A stretch of 64,000 nucleotides of DNA from Salvator merianae. Its lineage: Eukaryota; Chordata; Lepidosauria; Squamata; Teiidae. Where the stretch lies: contig QVOM02000126.1 of the NCBI GenBank assembly GCA_003586115.2, forward strand, positions 8,958,056 to 9,022,055. Reading direction: 5' to 3'. Positions within the stretch are counted from its first letter, which is position 1. Every line of letters begins with the position of its first letter. The notes beneath the pieces were generated by a model that ran no database searches, was not told where the DNA came from, and saw only the letters and a list, made by a program, of their open reading frames with translations. Below, piece after piece: positions 54,204 through 63,379 of the stretch. The translations under genes and the position numbers were made by a program.

Positions 54204-55203
54204 AGGCCTGTTTGCACTCTACCTACCTCATGGAGTGATCGGGCCTTTTCGCACTGTAGCGGTAGACCGTTCCAGTCCGCTCACTAGAACGGAGCGTTCG
54301 CACTGCCGCGGGCGCGCGCCTCACCTGATCCTGACCGCTTCATACCCGATCCGAACCCGAAGCTGGATAAGGCTAGACAACAAAAAAGATGTCTTCATCC
54401 TGACCTGCGCGATGGAGCGAAGATTGGGCACAGTGCTTTCGCACTGTTTGCCTCGGCGTCGGGCGTGTCTGTTGCGGCTACGCATGCGCGCTCCGCTGCT
54501 TCGCATCCGGGGTGCGAAGTTTCCGTACCCCGCTCCGCTGCGTCGTAACCCGGTACGAAACTTCGTACCCGGGATAGCCCTTTCGGCTGAGTAACTGAGC
54601 TGCCGTTACAAAGCCGGTTTCGTAACCAGCCCGCTGGGTACGAAGTGGGTGCGAAGGTGCGAAGTGGATACCGAACTAGCGGCTACCATTCGCACTGTTC
54701 CCTCTGCTAGTCGGCTTCGGGTCTGTTCCGCTGGCTGGGAGTGCGAATGGCACCGTGCGCTCCCCAACCTCTCTGGTCCGAAGCCGACTACTGGGAACGG
54801 TCTACCGAGCTCAGTGCGAAAAGGTCCATCCAGTCTGCTCACTGGATCATGTTGTTCGCACCTGACCACCACTGCAGCTCACCTGAAGTTGGCCAAGCCC
54901 TCCCTAGAGCAATCCAGCTGTGGACAACTAAAAAGCAGTCCACATGCGGACCAGAGACAATAAATCCGCACCCTCTTACGAGTGCTGCGTGATGAGGGGA
55001 CGTGAGCTGCGTATTGTGGCTGTCCAGCTGTTTGCAGCTGCCAGATCCCCACGGCAACATCGGACTGTGCATCAGATGCCAGTTCACACTTTGCCATGGG
55101 GATTCTGGCCAGCCAATGGCAGGTGGTCATCACTGCACTCCAACCTTACTGGCCCAGTATGGTATTATTATACTATACCAGTCCGAAAAGTGCAAACAGG
55201 CCC
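54204..55203. mobile_element. B-family MITE, nested in D and split by A
   Basis: Left end AGGCCTGTTTGCACTCTACC and right end CGAAAAGTGCAAACAGGCCC (16 nt inverted complementarity). B-family internal blocks resume at 54831 (GACCACCACTGCAGCTCACC, GGTATTATTATACTATACC). Without the 587-bp A insert, its own length is about 410 bp, as in the other intact copies. Confidence 0.72.
54241..54827. mobile_element. A-family CpG-rich DNA transposon, TSD ATC, innermost of a nest
   Basis: A 587-bp element with ends GGGCCTTTTCGCACTGTAGC and CTCAGTGCGAAAAGGTCC, flanked by ATC (54238-54240, 54828-54830). Contains the full CpG-dense interior, including a segment missing from 27876-28420. The inserted target ATC lies in the B element's subterminal TGGAGTGATC. 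Confidence 0.9.
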
Positions 55204-55409
55204 CATGTTTTTAATCCAGCTTTGAGCCATCTTTGGGGTGAGAGAACACATCAGCGAAGTGCTGTTTTCTTTCTGCGTAACCTAACCCAGACGAATCAGC
55301 TTTGGTTTGAATAATATGGAACGAAAATGATTAGGTACTTTGCTGGTGCATTCTCTCATTCTGAAGGTGGATTGAATGAGGGTTAAAGTTTAGGTGTAAC
55401 TAGCCTCGA

Positions 55410-55945
55410 GGTCTCGTCTTTAAATGCCATCTCTAGCATGTTGCAAAGGGCTGGTGGTTGGTGTGTGTGTGGGGGCATTTATTTCAAATGTTGAAACTCA
55501 CTACGTGCAGCTCTTGGACACAGAAACATTCCAAAAGCTGCAGGTAGCAACCAGGAATGTCCCCAGGGTCCATTTTCTACAACCTATTTCTCTGGCTTTG
55601 TTTCATCAGTGTTGGCTGCTAGTTTCACCTCTAAAGCCGTTAATAGTTTGGGAGTGCGATACTTGAAAAAAACCTCATCTTCCACTTAGAGACGGAAATC
55701 AATAGATTTTATTACAGTCTCTGATCCATAAAAGCTGATCCAAGGGGTGATTAACATAAGAAGAATGCAGGTAAGAATCGCAGAGGAGCCAAACATTTTG
55801 CGCTTTGCCATCTGCTCTTCCATTTATTTGAATGATGGGGGGAGCAAATAACTACCCGATGTGTACCCTGAGAAGATGGATCACTTTAGCAGTAAGAAAT
55901 CAGTGGCCGCGGTCACATTTTCTTAGTTTAGTCGGTCCCTGGGAC
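55410..55945. other. Unique-looking non-coding sequence
   Basis: No repeats or genes recognised. Confidence 0.3.
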
Positions 55946-55949
55946 TGAT

Positions 55950-56420
55950 GGGGAGTGAGGCCGTTTTGGGCCTCCTTCAGCCTGGTCATGCCAGGTGCCG
56001 CCGCCCCTGCCATCCAAGCCCCCCCAAGCCCAGGTTGGGGGAGGGAGGACAGGGGGGTGGCGGGAGGCAGGGAGCTTGGGGGGGTGCAGTTGCAGCTGCA
56101 GTCATGGCTGCAACTGCTTCCCACCCCCCATGTAGACGGCAGCAAACATTGGAGGATGGGGTGGCTTCGGAGGGGTAACAGGAAGTGGCGGGGGGTATCC
56201 TCTTGCCACTTCCTGCTACCCCTCTGAAGCTCCCCATCCCCCACTGTCCGCTGTTGCTGAGATTGTGGTTGCAACTGCTTCCCACTCCCCCCCCCCCCCG
56301 TAGATGGCGAACATCAGATGATGGGGGCAGCGGGAAGCAGTGGAGTGCTTGGGAGGGGTGGCCATGACCTCGGGGAAATTCAGGAGGGCGGCAGGAGATG
56401 GCCTGGCTGAGTCCGTTTCT
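55950..56420. mobile_element. GC-rich element with internal hairpin
   Basis: A GC-rich 470-bp block. Near its centre GCTTCGGAGGGGTAACAGGA... (56164-56189) pairs with 56205-56230, 24 of 26 bases. GGTTGCAACTGCTTCCCAC-type sequence also recurs (about 56108 and 56269). Probably a decayed DNA transposon, not a CpG-island promoter. The overlapping proline/glycine-rich frames are not credible genes. Confidence 0.4.
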
Positions 56421-56815
56421 TACGGACTCAGAGTTGGGATGATCCAAATTGAGGATAATCCCGTTCCAGGCAGGAAACTCCTCAGAAAACCCAGAAACGC
56501 AATTTAGCGTGTGGTTTCTGAGGAATCAAACTGCCCTCTGTCTCCAGAAAACATGAGGTATGACCACGGCCATTGTATTGGAGAATCCTCCAGGTACGTT
56601 TCTCATTCAGGGAAACGCTGGTTCCTTCTGGGTTCTGCTTACAAATAGCAACACAGGGAGGGCAGGGACATGGTGGGGGGAACACTGTTTCTGTTTCTGT
56701 GATTCCGCACAAAGATGTTCTACGGCAGGGTTTGGGTTTTGGTAATCTTATACGGTTTCATTTCCAATGTAAAAGCCAGAATATTAAGGCAAGCTGGTGC
56801 ACTCTGCTGTATTTG
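56421..56815. other. Unique-looking non-coding sequence
   Basis: No repeats or genes recognised. Confidence 0.3.
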
Positions 56816-56818
56816 TAA

Positions 56819-57244
56819 GGGCCTGTTCACACTTAGTGGTGAACCATACAAGGCTGGTAAGGTTGGAGTGTGGTGGAGGCCATTTGCACTACAAATACTG
56901 GATTAGCCCCGTACCTGGCCAGCAGCGCTTGTAGTATGAATGGCCAGCCTGGATTGCCAAGGCGATGTCCGAAACGGCATCTAGTGCACGGTCGGATGTT
57001 GCCATGGCAACCACACAGCCACGTCCCTTTGCCGCATAGCACCTGGAAAAGGGTACGGATCTGCCATCCGGGAAGAATCCGGCCACTCCTTGTCAACCTG
57101 TGAACTGATTTTTAGCAGTTCAGAGTTCAATTGCTCCAGGGGGGGTTGCAGCACCTTCAGGTGAGTTGTAGCAGCGCCCGGGTGCGGATGGAGAGGTCCA
57201 GTGAGTGACCCGGATCGCTCCACGGGCCTAGTGCGAAAAAGCCC
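56819..57244. mobile_element. B-family MITE, intact, TSD TAA
   Basis: A 426-bp element with ends GGGCCTGTTCACACTTAGTG and CTAGTGCGAAAAAGCCC, flanked by TAA (56816-56818, 57245-57247). Interior ACTACAAATACTGG, ATTGCCAAGGCGATG, GGTACGGATCTGCC. Confidence 0.85.
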
Positions 57245-57247
57245 TAA

Positions 57248-57598
57248 GTCCTTAATATCTGCCACTGTGAAGTGATGTAAATTCCTTCCATGAGAATTTA
57301 TCTGCCCGCTGAGTGTTTTCATCTCAATCCACACTTTATATCCTGTCACTCTTAGAGGCTTATCTGTCTGAACGTTGTTTCCGGCACACAAGTCGATAGG
57401 CTCAATCCAAACAGAGGCTTGAGTTGCATCCACACAAGTTTAAAAAAAAAAAAAAGAGCTCCAGAGCGGATTAAAGGAGAGTAACATGTGGATGATAGTA
57501 TTCTCATCTCACCTCTAATCCTCATTAAAGGCCAGACAATGCACTTTGACAGTATTTCTTTTGGACTTCAATGTGGGTTAGAGACACTAATTTAATGT
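57248..57598. other. Unique-looking non-coding sequence
   Basis: Contains an A-rich run at 57440-57453. No gene recognised. Confidence 0.3.
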
Positions 57599-57599
57599 C

Positions 57600-57627
57600 T
57601 CTAAATTAAATTAAATTAAATTAAATT
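57600..57627. repeat. (AAATT)n tract, left
   Basis: Five AAATT units. The same units continue on the far side of the SINE dimer (57987-58005), so the tract was split by or duplicated with the SINE insertion. Confidence 0.9.
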
Positions 57628-57986
57628 ATTGTTGTTGGATTACACCAAGTCATGGCTGACTGCATGAGCACCACATGGGCCACTCTATGCAGTTTTCTTG
57701 GCAGAGATACAGAAGTGATGTGCTATTAGTGATATGCCATTATCTACTATACTTCCAGAGCGAGGCTGTGGATCGAACTGGCGACCCTCTGCTTTCCAGG
57801 CAGTTTGCTCCACCACTGATCTACAGCCTTTCCCAGATTCTGTGGGTACCTCTACACAGTTTTATTGGCAGAGATACAGAACTGGTTTGCCATTACCTAC
57901 TTCCGGGGAGAGGCTGGGGATCGAACCGGTGATCCTCTGCTTTCTAAGCAGTTTGCTCTACCACTGAGCTACAGTCATTCCCTAAG
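57628..57986 (-). mobile_element. tRNA-derived SINE dimer
   Basis: Two tandem minus-strand units. The head-proximal unit ends GCTCTACCACTGAGCTACAG (57955-57974), the complement of a tRNA-like A box, with the B-box complement GGGGATCGAACCGG at 57917. The inner unit has a head ending near 57827. The 3' tail complement ATTGTTGTTGGATTACACC is at 57625. Flanked by (AAATT)n on both sides. Confidence 0.9.
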
Positions 57987-58005
57987 CTAAATTAAATTAA
58001 ATTAA
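57987..58005. repeat. (AAATT)n tract, right
   Basis: Matches the 57600 tract on the other side of the SINE dimer. Confidence 0.85.
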
Positions 58006-59845
58006 AGATACTAACACGAATCAGAGACACTCTGAGGTCACGCTGGAATAAGATCGTCTGTCCTAGGACGGCTTGGCAACTGTGACTGTTTTAAGCCTGG
58101 CCACATCTACCTTTATCCTGTGCCATATAGGACGGAACCAGAGCTTTTGGGGCCTTCGAAGGGGACAGGAAGTGAAAGCAGCAGTCCACAATCGACTGCG
58201 GGGTCCCTTCCCTTCAAAAGGGCTGCTGCAAATATTGATTCTCATTGCTGGTTCCTCCTTCACACTGGGGGCACGGCGCTTCCTCTGCTCTGCTCGGTGC
58301 TTCTACAGCTGCCGCCGCCGCTGCGCTTTTACTTCGGGCAAGTTTTGCCCTTTGGGGCGAGGCAAGGCCAGTGGTAGTCAGCTCAGGTTGCCCCCTATGG
58401 CTCCATGCGGCGGCTGAGTAAGGCAGAGATTGACGTTCCTTGGTCTGGGTCCATTTCTTGCGACTGAAATGGACTGAATGCTGTTATAATCTGATTAAGG
58501 GTTAGGTCCTTTGGGGGGTGGATAGTCTGCAGAAAAAACTGAACTACATTTTTTTGGGGGGGGGGAATCCCTCACATCCTCGGACTGCCTCAGTCTGTTT
58601 TAAAGAGCAGTGTGACCTCAAAGCCACTGTTGAGTCGCATTATTTAATTTTGCTGCATGTGGATGCAGCCATTGAATCACAAAATACCTGGGTTGAAAAC
58701 AGACTTTGACATCCTCTGGCCTGGGGTGCTCAACTGTGGCCCTCTGGTTATTCTTGAGCTACACCGTCCAGGATTCAGCTCCTAGCTTCCCATGCCAACA
58801 TCCCTGGCCTAGCCCTGCCCCTTGGTCAGCTCTGTTCTGGGCTGTTTCCATCTGTTTGCACAAGTACTGTGTAGCAATTACAGCTCATCGCATGCCACGT
58901 GCGTAAGCTCTGAGTAGCTTGCATGCAACATCTGCACGCACACGCGAGCCCACATGGAGGCTGCACGATGTTTTACATCACCTGATGGGCAGGCAAAGAC
59001 TTGCTTTCTGCCCATGGAGCCTTCTCTTGCAGAATAAGGTAGAAAATATGGATGGGACATCAGCTGCACTTCAGCCACTCTCTCTACTTGTGGTTTACTT
59101 TGTACTTTGTCTTCTCCAGGCTTGGGAGAAAGGCGGGATATGATCTTTTATTTTAAATGATCTTTAAAATCAGTGCAACGGCAGGCTCTCTTGAACAGAA
59201 AAGCAACTTAGGGAATCGACATCTCTGAAGGAATTAGCATTGGCCCATAGACCGAGACTAAAGGACAGTGCAGAACAGTAGGGAACCTGCTTTTCATCTC
59301 CCAGACCTGTGCTTTGATTCGTAGATGATGGAAGCATAATTGAGGGGACTCAGACTGAACCCGTCTTTTCCTTACTGGCCTCTCCCTGAACTGAGATCTG
59401 TAGGAAAGGTCCTGCGACTCGCTGAGTTGCCGTGTGGAAGGCAAAGCAGGGTTCCTACACCTTTAATTGTTGTACGTAAAGAGAAATGTGGGCAGGCCTT
59501 GCCAACTTGGGTGTGGCCAACTTGGGTGTGCACAGCCAGAAGCTCCTCCCCCTGCTGGAAAACCAGGCCACGAGTTGCCTTTTTGTAGTTCGCTCCATGC
59601 AGAAGTTCACACTCTGGCTTCCAGCAGGGGGGGGGGCTTCCATCTGTGCTCACTTGCACTGGCTGCTAGTGTGTGGCCTGGATTACATGTTATGCTGCTT
59701 AAAATACCAGGACACTCCAGACAACGTGGGGAAATGCTGGCTCTTTTCAGAATGCCAGCATTTCCCTGCAACATGGGCTGTCAGACTTGTGCTGGCTCTT
59801 CTCGCCCATCCCCAGACTGAGCTTGCCACGCCAGCCCCAGCCTCC
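58006..59845. other. Long unique-looking non-coding region
   Basis: No transposon recognised, apart from a LINE-like 3' UTR stub at 59110-59160 (GGGAGAAAGGCGGGATATG). G-run at 58554-58563. Several overlapping short frames at 58073-58417 and 59372-59820 are domain-free. Nothing supports a host gene, though an exon cannot be excluded. Confidence 0.3.
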
Positions 59846-59847
59846 TT

Positions 59848-60266
59848 CTTTCCTTCCTTCTGCTTTCTCTTTTTTCCTCTTCTTTCCTTTCCTTCTCTTC
59901 TTTCCTTTCTTTCGTTGTTTCTCTTTCTTTCCTCTTTCTTTCTTTCTCTCTTTCCTTCTTTCTTTCTCTCTTTCCTTCCTTTCTCTCTTTCCTTCTTTCT
60001 TTCTCTCCTTCCTTCCTTTCTCTCTTTCCTTCCTTTCTCTCTTTCCTTCTTTCTTTCTCTCTTTCCTTCCTTTCTCTCTTTCCTTCTTTCTCTCCTTCCT
60101 TCCTTTCTCTCTTTCCTTCCTTTCTCTTTCCTTCTTTCTTTCTCTCTCTCTTTCCTTCTTTCTCTCCTTTCTCTTTCCTTCTTTCTTTCTCTCTTTCCTT
60201 CCTTCCTTTCTCTTTCTCTTTCCTTTCTTCCTTTCTCTCTTTCCTTCCTTCCTTTCTCTCTTTCCT

Positions 60267-60300
<34 letters not shown>

Positions 60301-60357
60301 TTTCTCTCTTTCCTTCCTTCCTTTCTCTCTTTCCTTCTTTCTCTCCTTCCTTCCTTC
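59848..60357. repeat. 510-bp pyrimidine tract, (TTCC/TTTC/TCTC)n
   Basis: Almost pure C/T on the plus strand in CTTTCTTTCTCTCTTTCCTT-like higher-order units of about 12-24 nt. The long Ser/Phe/Leu and Lys/Glu/Arg frames (up to 321 codons) are its by-product. Confidence 0.95.
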
Positions 60358-60359
60358 AC

Positions 60360-61145
60360 AGTTGGTGAGTCCCAGAAGTTCATTCCAGGAGGCTGGGGAG
60401 AAGGATCGTGCATCAGATGCCCAGTCCTCCAGCAACTTGCTGACATTTTGAAAATAGTGTAGAATTCCTTCCTCTATCTTTAATATAAATTTGATGGTGA
60501 TATGCCACGTCGGGCATGCCTGCCATTCTCTACAAACACTAGCAGATTGCTGGCATTTAAAGCAAGTCTAGAACCTATTCCTGTCTTATGCACAGATGTT
60601 AGAATCCCTGTTCTTGTTGCTGGGTGGCAATTGCTCATAGAGATGATATTGTCACCAATGGAAGAGATCTTGTGCTTTCCGCCAGTAACCGGAGATGCAC
60701 CAAAAACTATAAGTACAGACTTTCTAAAGATGTTATTCCTTTCCTTGGGCTAGTATAAGCCATCAGATTCTATGAGCCATGGCCATTATAGCAGTATACA
60801 CTGCGTAGTTTTTGCACTCTGCTTGCTTTGCATTTTAAGTTGTATGTTTTGTTTTCTAATTGCATGTTTTGTTTGTTTGTTTTATTGTGTTCTCTGCCCT
60901 GGATCTTCTGATGAAAAGACAATTAAACATTCATACTTGTGTAACTACTATTGAGCAAGCAGGACCCTTTGCCGGAAGCCCAGGAAGCAAAGGAGAGTTC
61001 CTTTGGAATGTTTAACTTGGTATTGTCTGCTATGGGGGCCCTTGATATTGAACAAATAACTATTGTACCATCTGCTAACATATAATTGGAAGGAATATCT
61101 GACTTCACTGTTTGCAGCCATGGTATTGTAGTGTTATATTTCTGT
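60360..61145. other. Unique-looking non-coding sequence
   Basis: Short GTTTTGTTTGTTTGTTTTATTG simple sequence at about 60862-60885. No repeat or gene recognised otherwise. Confidence 0.3.
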
Positions 61146-61149
61146 GAAT

Positions 61150-61345
61150 GGAAGGGCTGTAGCTCAGTGGTAATGCAAACTGCCTGGAAAGCAGAGGGTT
61201 CGATCCCCAGTCTCTCCCGAAAAGTAGGCAATGGCAACCCACTTCTGTATCTCTGCCAAGAAAACTGCACAGAGGTGCCATTGGAGGTGTTCATCCAGTC
61301 AACCAGGAGTTGGACTCATCTTGGTGGTACCCAACAACAATGTCT
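61150..61345 (+). mobile_element. tRNA-derived SINE, complete unit
   Basis: A single plus-strand unit: head GGGCTGTAGCTCAGTGGTAATG (A box), GGAAAGCAGAGGGTTCGATCCCC (B box), body AACCCACTTCTGTATCTCTGCC, tail GGTGGTACCCAACAACAATG. Confidence 0.93.
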
Positions 61346-61429
61346 GTGAAACATGGTATACACTCCCCTGCATAAGTTCATTTTGTTTCCGTCAATAGTG
61401 AGACCCAATGGGAAGGCAAAAATACATCT

Positions 61430-61620
61430 AGGGTGATTATGAACTGGCCAGGATACCAGACCAGCAAGCATACTAGGAGCGAGCCTCTCTTCTGCACACT
61501 GGTGTGGTCTAAGGAACGCCCCACCTCCAGGAGGCACCTAAGGGGGCAGCCCTCCCTTAGATCACGACTAGCACGCTTGCTGGTCTGGTATACCAGCCAA
61601 TGCAGAATTGCTCTTAAATA
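61430..61620. mobile_element. C-family DNA transposon fragment
   Basis: Contains CAGACCAGCAAGCATACTAGG, CTGGTGTGGTCTAAGG and a final TGGTCTGGTATACCAG block, inverted to the start, as in other C copies. Confidence 0.5.
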
Positions 61621-61625
61621 TCAAA

Positions 61626-62035
61626 TGGCCTGTTCACACTTACCTGTTAGTGAGTGAGCAGACACTCACCAGTTAGGTGCATCCGCACTATGCTACCACT
61701 GCAGTGTCCGGGAGCAGCTACAGCTGCTCCCAAACACTAACAGCTGTGGAGAACAAAAACATTGTCCACAGCTTGACTGGGAGTAGCTAGTTTGCTCCCA
61801 ATCAGCAACATTCACACTTTCTTCCAGGTGTGAATGACGAGAGTCAGCGGTGCAGTGTGGCTGCAGCTGTGCAGTTCAGTGCTGTGTCCCTGATCACCAT
61901 GGCAACGGCTGGATGTTGCCACAGCCACTGTCATGGCAGTCAGGTTGGTCATCAGCACTGCAAGTGCTGGAGGCCCAGTATGGGACTGTTCCAACCCTTG
62001 CAGTGCAGTGGGGTGTTGCACAGCTTAAAATGTAC
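61626..62035. mobile_element. B-family MITE, right end lost
   Basis: Left end TGGCCTGTTCACACTTACC. The interior has CACACTTTCTTCCAGGTGTGAATG, CACCATGGCAACGGCTGG and a GCAGTGGGGTGTTGCACAG block. No CAGGCCC right end was found. Confidence 0.6.
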
Positions 62036-62039
62036 ACCG

Positions 62040-62690
62040 TGTATATATAATGAAAGCTTCTTATCTGCGAAAAGAAAATTAACATGAAATTCATCAGGTG
62101 GGCCTGGGAAATGTGATAACTGAAGGAGAATGAGGCTTGTTCAGTTATCATTAAGACAGAAATGCTGGGTGATGGATTTAACTGTGCCAGCAACACAAGG
62201 GCAGGCTTGGCAAGTCTAGGATGACTTTGTTAAATATCCTATATATAACCACACAGGTAAGAATCTTATCTTGGACCGAAAAAGAATCTTTGTTGAAATA
62301 TAAGGAAAAGTGATAAAAACTTATCCCTCCGCTCAAGGAAAGTTGTATGTAGTAGCTCGGACACAGGATCAAAAAGGGTTTTGGCACACGGTTTGGATGA
62401 AATGCTGCCAGGCTCCAAGCAACAGTCTGTCCCCAGGGATGCTTGGGAGATCACTTTGAAGCAGTTTCCCCTTAGCCTGCTCTCTGGCACCACTTTTGAA
62501 CAGTACAGGGGAGTGGGCTGCCTGCTGGCAAATGTGGACACAGGCCATTCCCTGGGAGACGCTGCCTCTTGGGGACCAGTCTGCTGAGTGGACATGGTGT
62601 CCCCCATGGGCAGCTGGCATGGTCCAAAAGGATCACATGGAAGCTGTTATTAAGTCCACTTCTGGCGTGCTCCAAATCTTTGAATGAAAA
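62040..62690. other. Unique-looking non-coding sequence
   Basis: A 113-codon minus-strand frame at 62266-62607 and shorter overlapping frames have no known domain. No repeats recognised. Confidence 0.3.
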
Positions 62691-62697
62691 TCCGTGT

Positions 62698-62782
62698 GAG
62701 GAAGGCCACAGCTCTATAACAGAGCATCAGAGATTGCAGGTTCAATCCCCCAATATTTCCCTGGAAAAATAAAGGTGAAGAA
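62698..62782 (+). mobile_element. tRNA-like SINE head fragment
   Basis: GGCCACAGCTCTATAACAGAGCATC followed by GCAGGTTCAATCCCCC and AATAAAGG: a decayed A box and a good B box. Not a functional tRNA because the anticodon arm is disrupted and there is no terminator. Confidence 0.5.
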
Positions 62783-62799
62783 GCCCTTGAGTTGAGCTT

Positions 62800-63120
62800 A
62801 GGGACTGGCAGGCCCATGCACTGCACACACACGCCCAAGCACAAACAGCTGATTGAGCCTGCACAATCAGGTGGCCTGCACAAACGGCCTGCATGGTTGG
62901 GCCTGCGTGGTCAGGCTGTGTGATGTCCCGACTCAGGGGCTGTGCGGGCCCAATCGCACAGGCCCGATTGCGCAGGCCTGATCAGCTGATCATGGAGGCC
63001 CGATCAGATGATTGCCCCTGGGTGCGTGTATGTGGTGCATGGGCCTGCTGGTCGCCATGGCGATCAATGCGTTGCACTGGCCTGGAAGCTTAACCACCAG
63101 GTAGGTGTGAACACACCTTA
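62800..63120. mobile_element. DNA transposon remnant with GCCTGATTG-rich interior
   Basis: Repeated GGGCCTGC, CGCACAGGCCCGATTG and CCTGATCAGCTGATC units, as in 18010-18642. Ends with a B-type GGTAGGTGTGAACACACC at about 63095-63115. Confidence 0.45.
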
Positions 63121-63129
63121 CCAGGAGGT

Positions 63130-63379
63130 TGTTAAGTTCTCAATAAAGAATCAGGCATGTTGTAACCAAGATCTGATTTATTTAGATGAGGTTGTAACGT
63201 CCACACTTCAGCTATCAACTGCTAACTCCCAACTGACAAAGGCGCGCACGGTGGCCTCTATTTATACATTTTCCTAGTGCTGGAGGTGTGGCTTTGACAG
63301 CTGTTTGTTTTCCCCCCCGCTCTTGGTATTGCGGCCAATCCGCGGCTTCCATTCAAATATTGAATTCACATACACAACA
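63130..63379 (-). repeat. Ty3/gypsy 3' LTR (minus strand)
   Basis: A 250-bp LTR beginning TGTTGTGTATG and ending GAACTTAACA on the minus strand (TG...CA). It includes a TATAAATAG promoter box (about 63260-63268), an AATAAA signal and, just upstream on the minus strand, a polypurine tract GGAGGGGAGGGG (63380-63391) that would prime plus-strand synthesis. The other LTR lies outside the window. Confidence 0.85.

Larger units (their letters stand above)
54185..55407. mobile_element. D-family MITE hosting two nested elements
   Basis: The left end GGGCCCAGCTACATCCTAA is at 54185. The continuation, from CATGTTTTTAATCCAGC through GAGAACACATCAGCGAAGTGC, TACTTTGCTGGTGCATTCTCTC and TTTAGGTGTAACTAGCCTC, begins at 55204. 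The 1.0 kb between them is a B-family element that itself contains an A-family element. Confidence 0.7.

Noticed and set aside
55955..56447. Pro/Gly-rich frames suggesting a gene
   Set aside because: GC-rich decayed element with internal inverted repeats; frames overlap on both strands with no domain.
57917..57974. tRNA gene
   Set aside because: A and B boxes are present, but the sequence continues into a SINE body and lacks a proper acceptor stem and terminator. The same applies to 26984, 27132, 45950, 46103 and 61150.
59486..60451. 321-codon open frame and several Lys/Glu/Arg-rich minus-strand frames
   Set aside because: They run through the polypyrimidine tract; the absence of stops follows from its composition, not coding.
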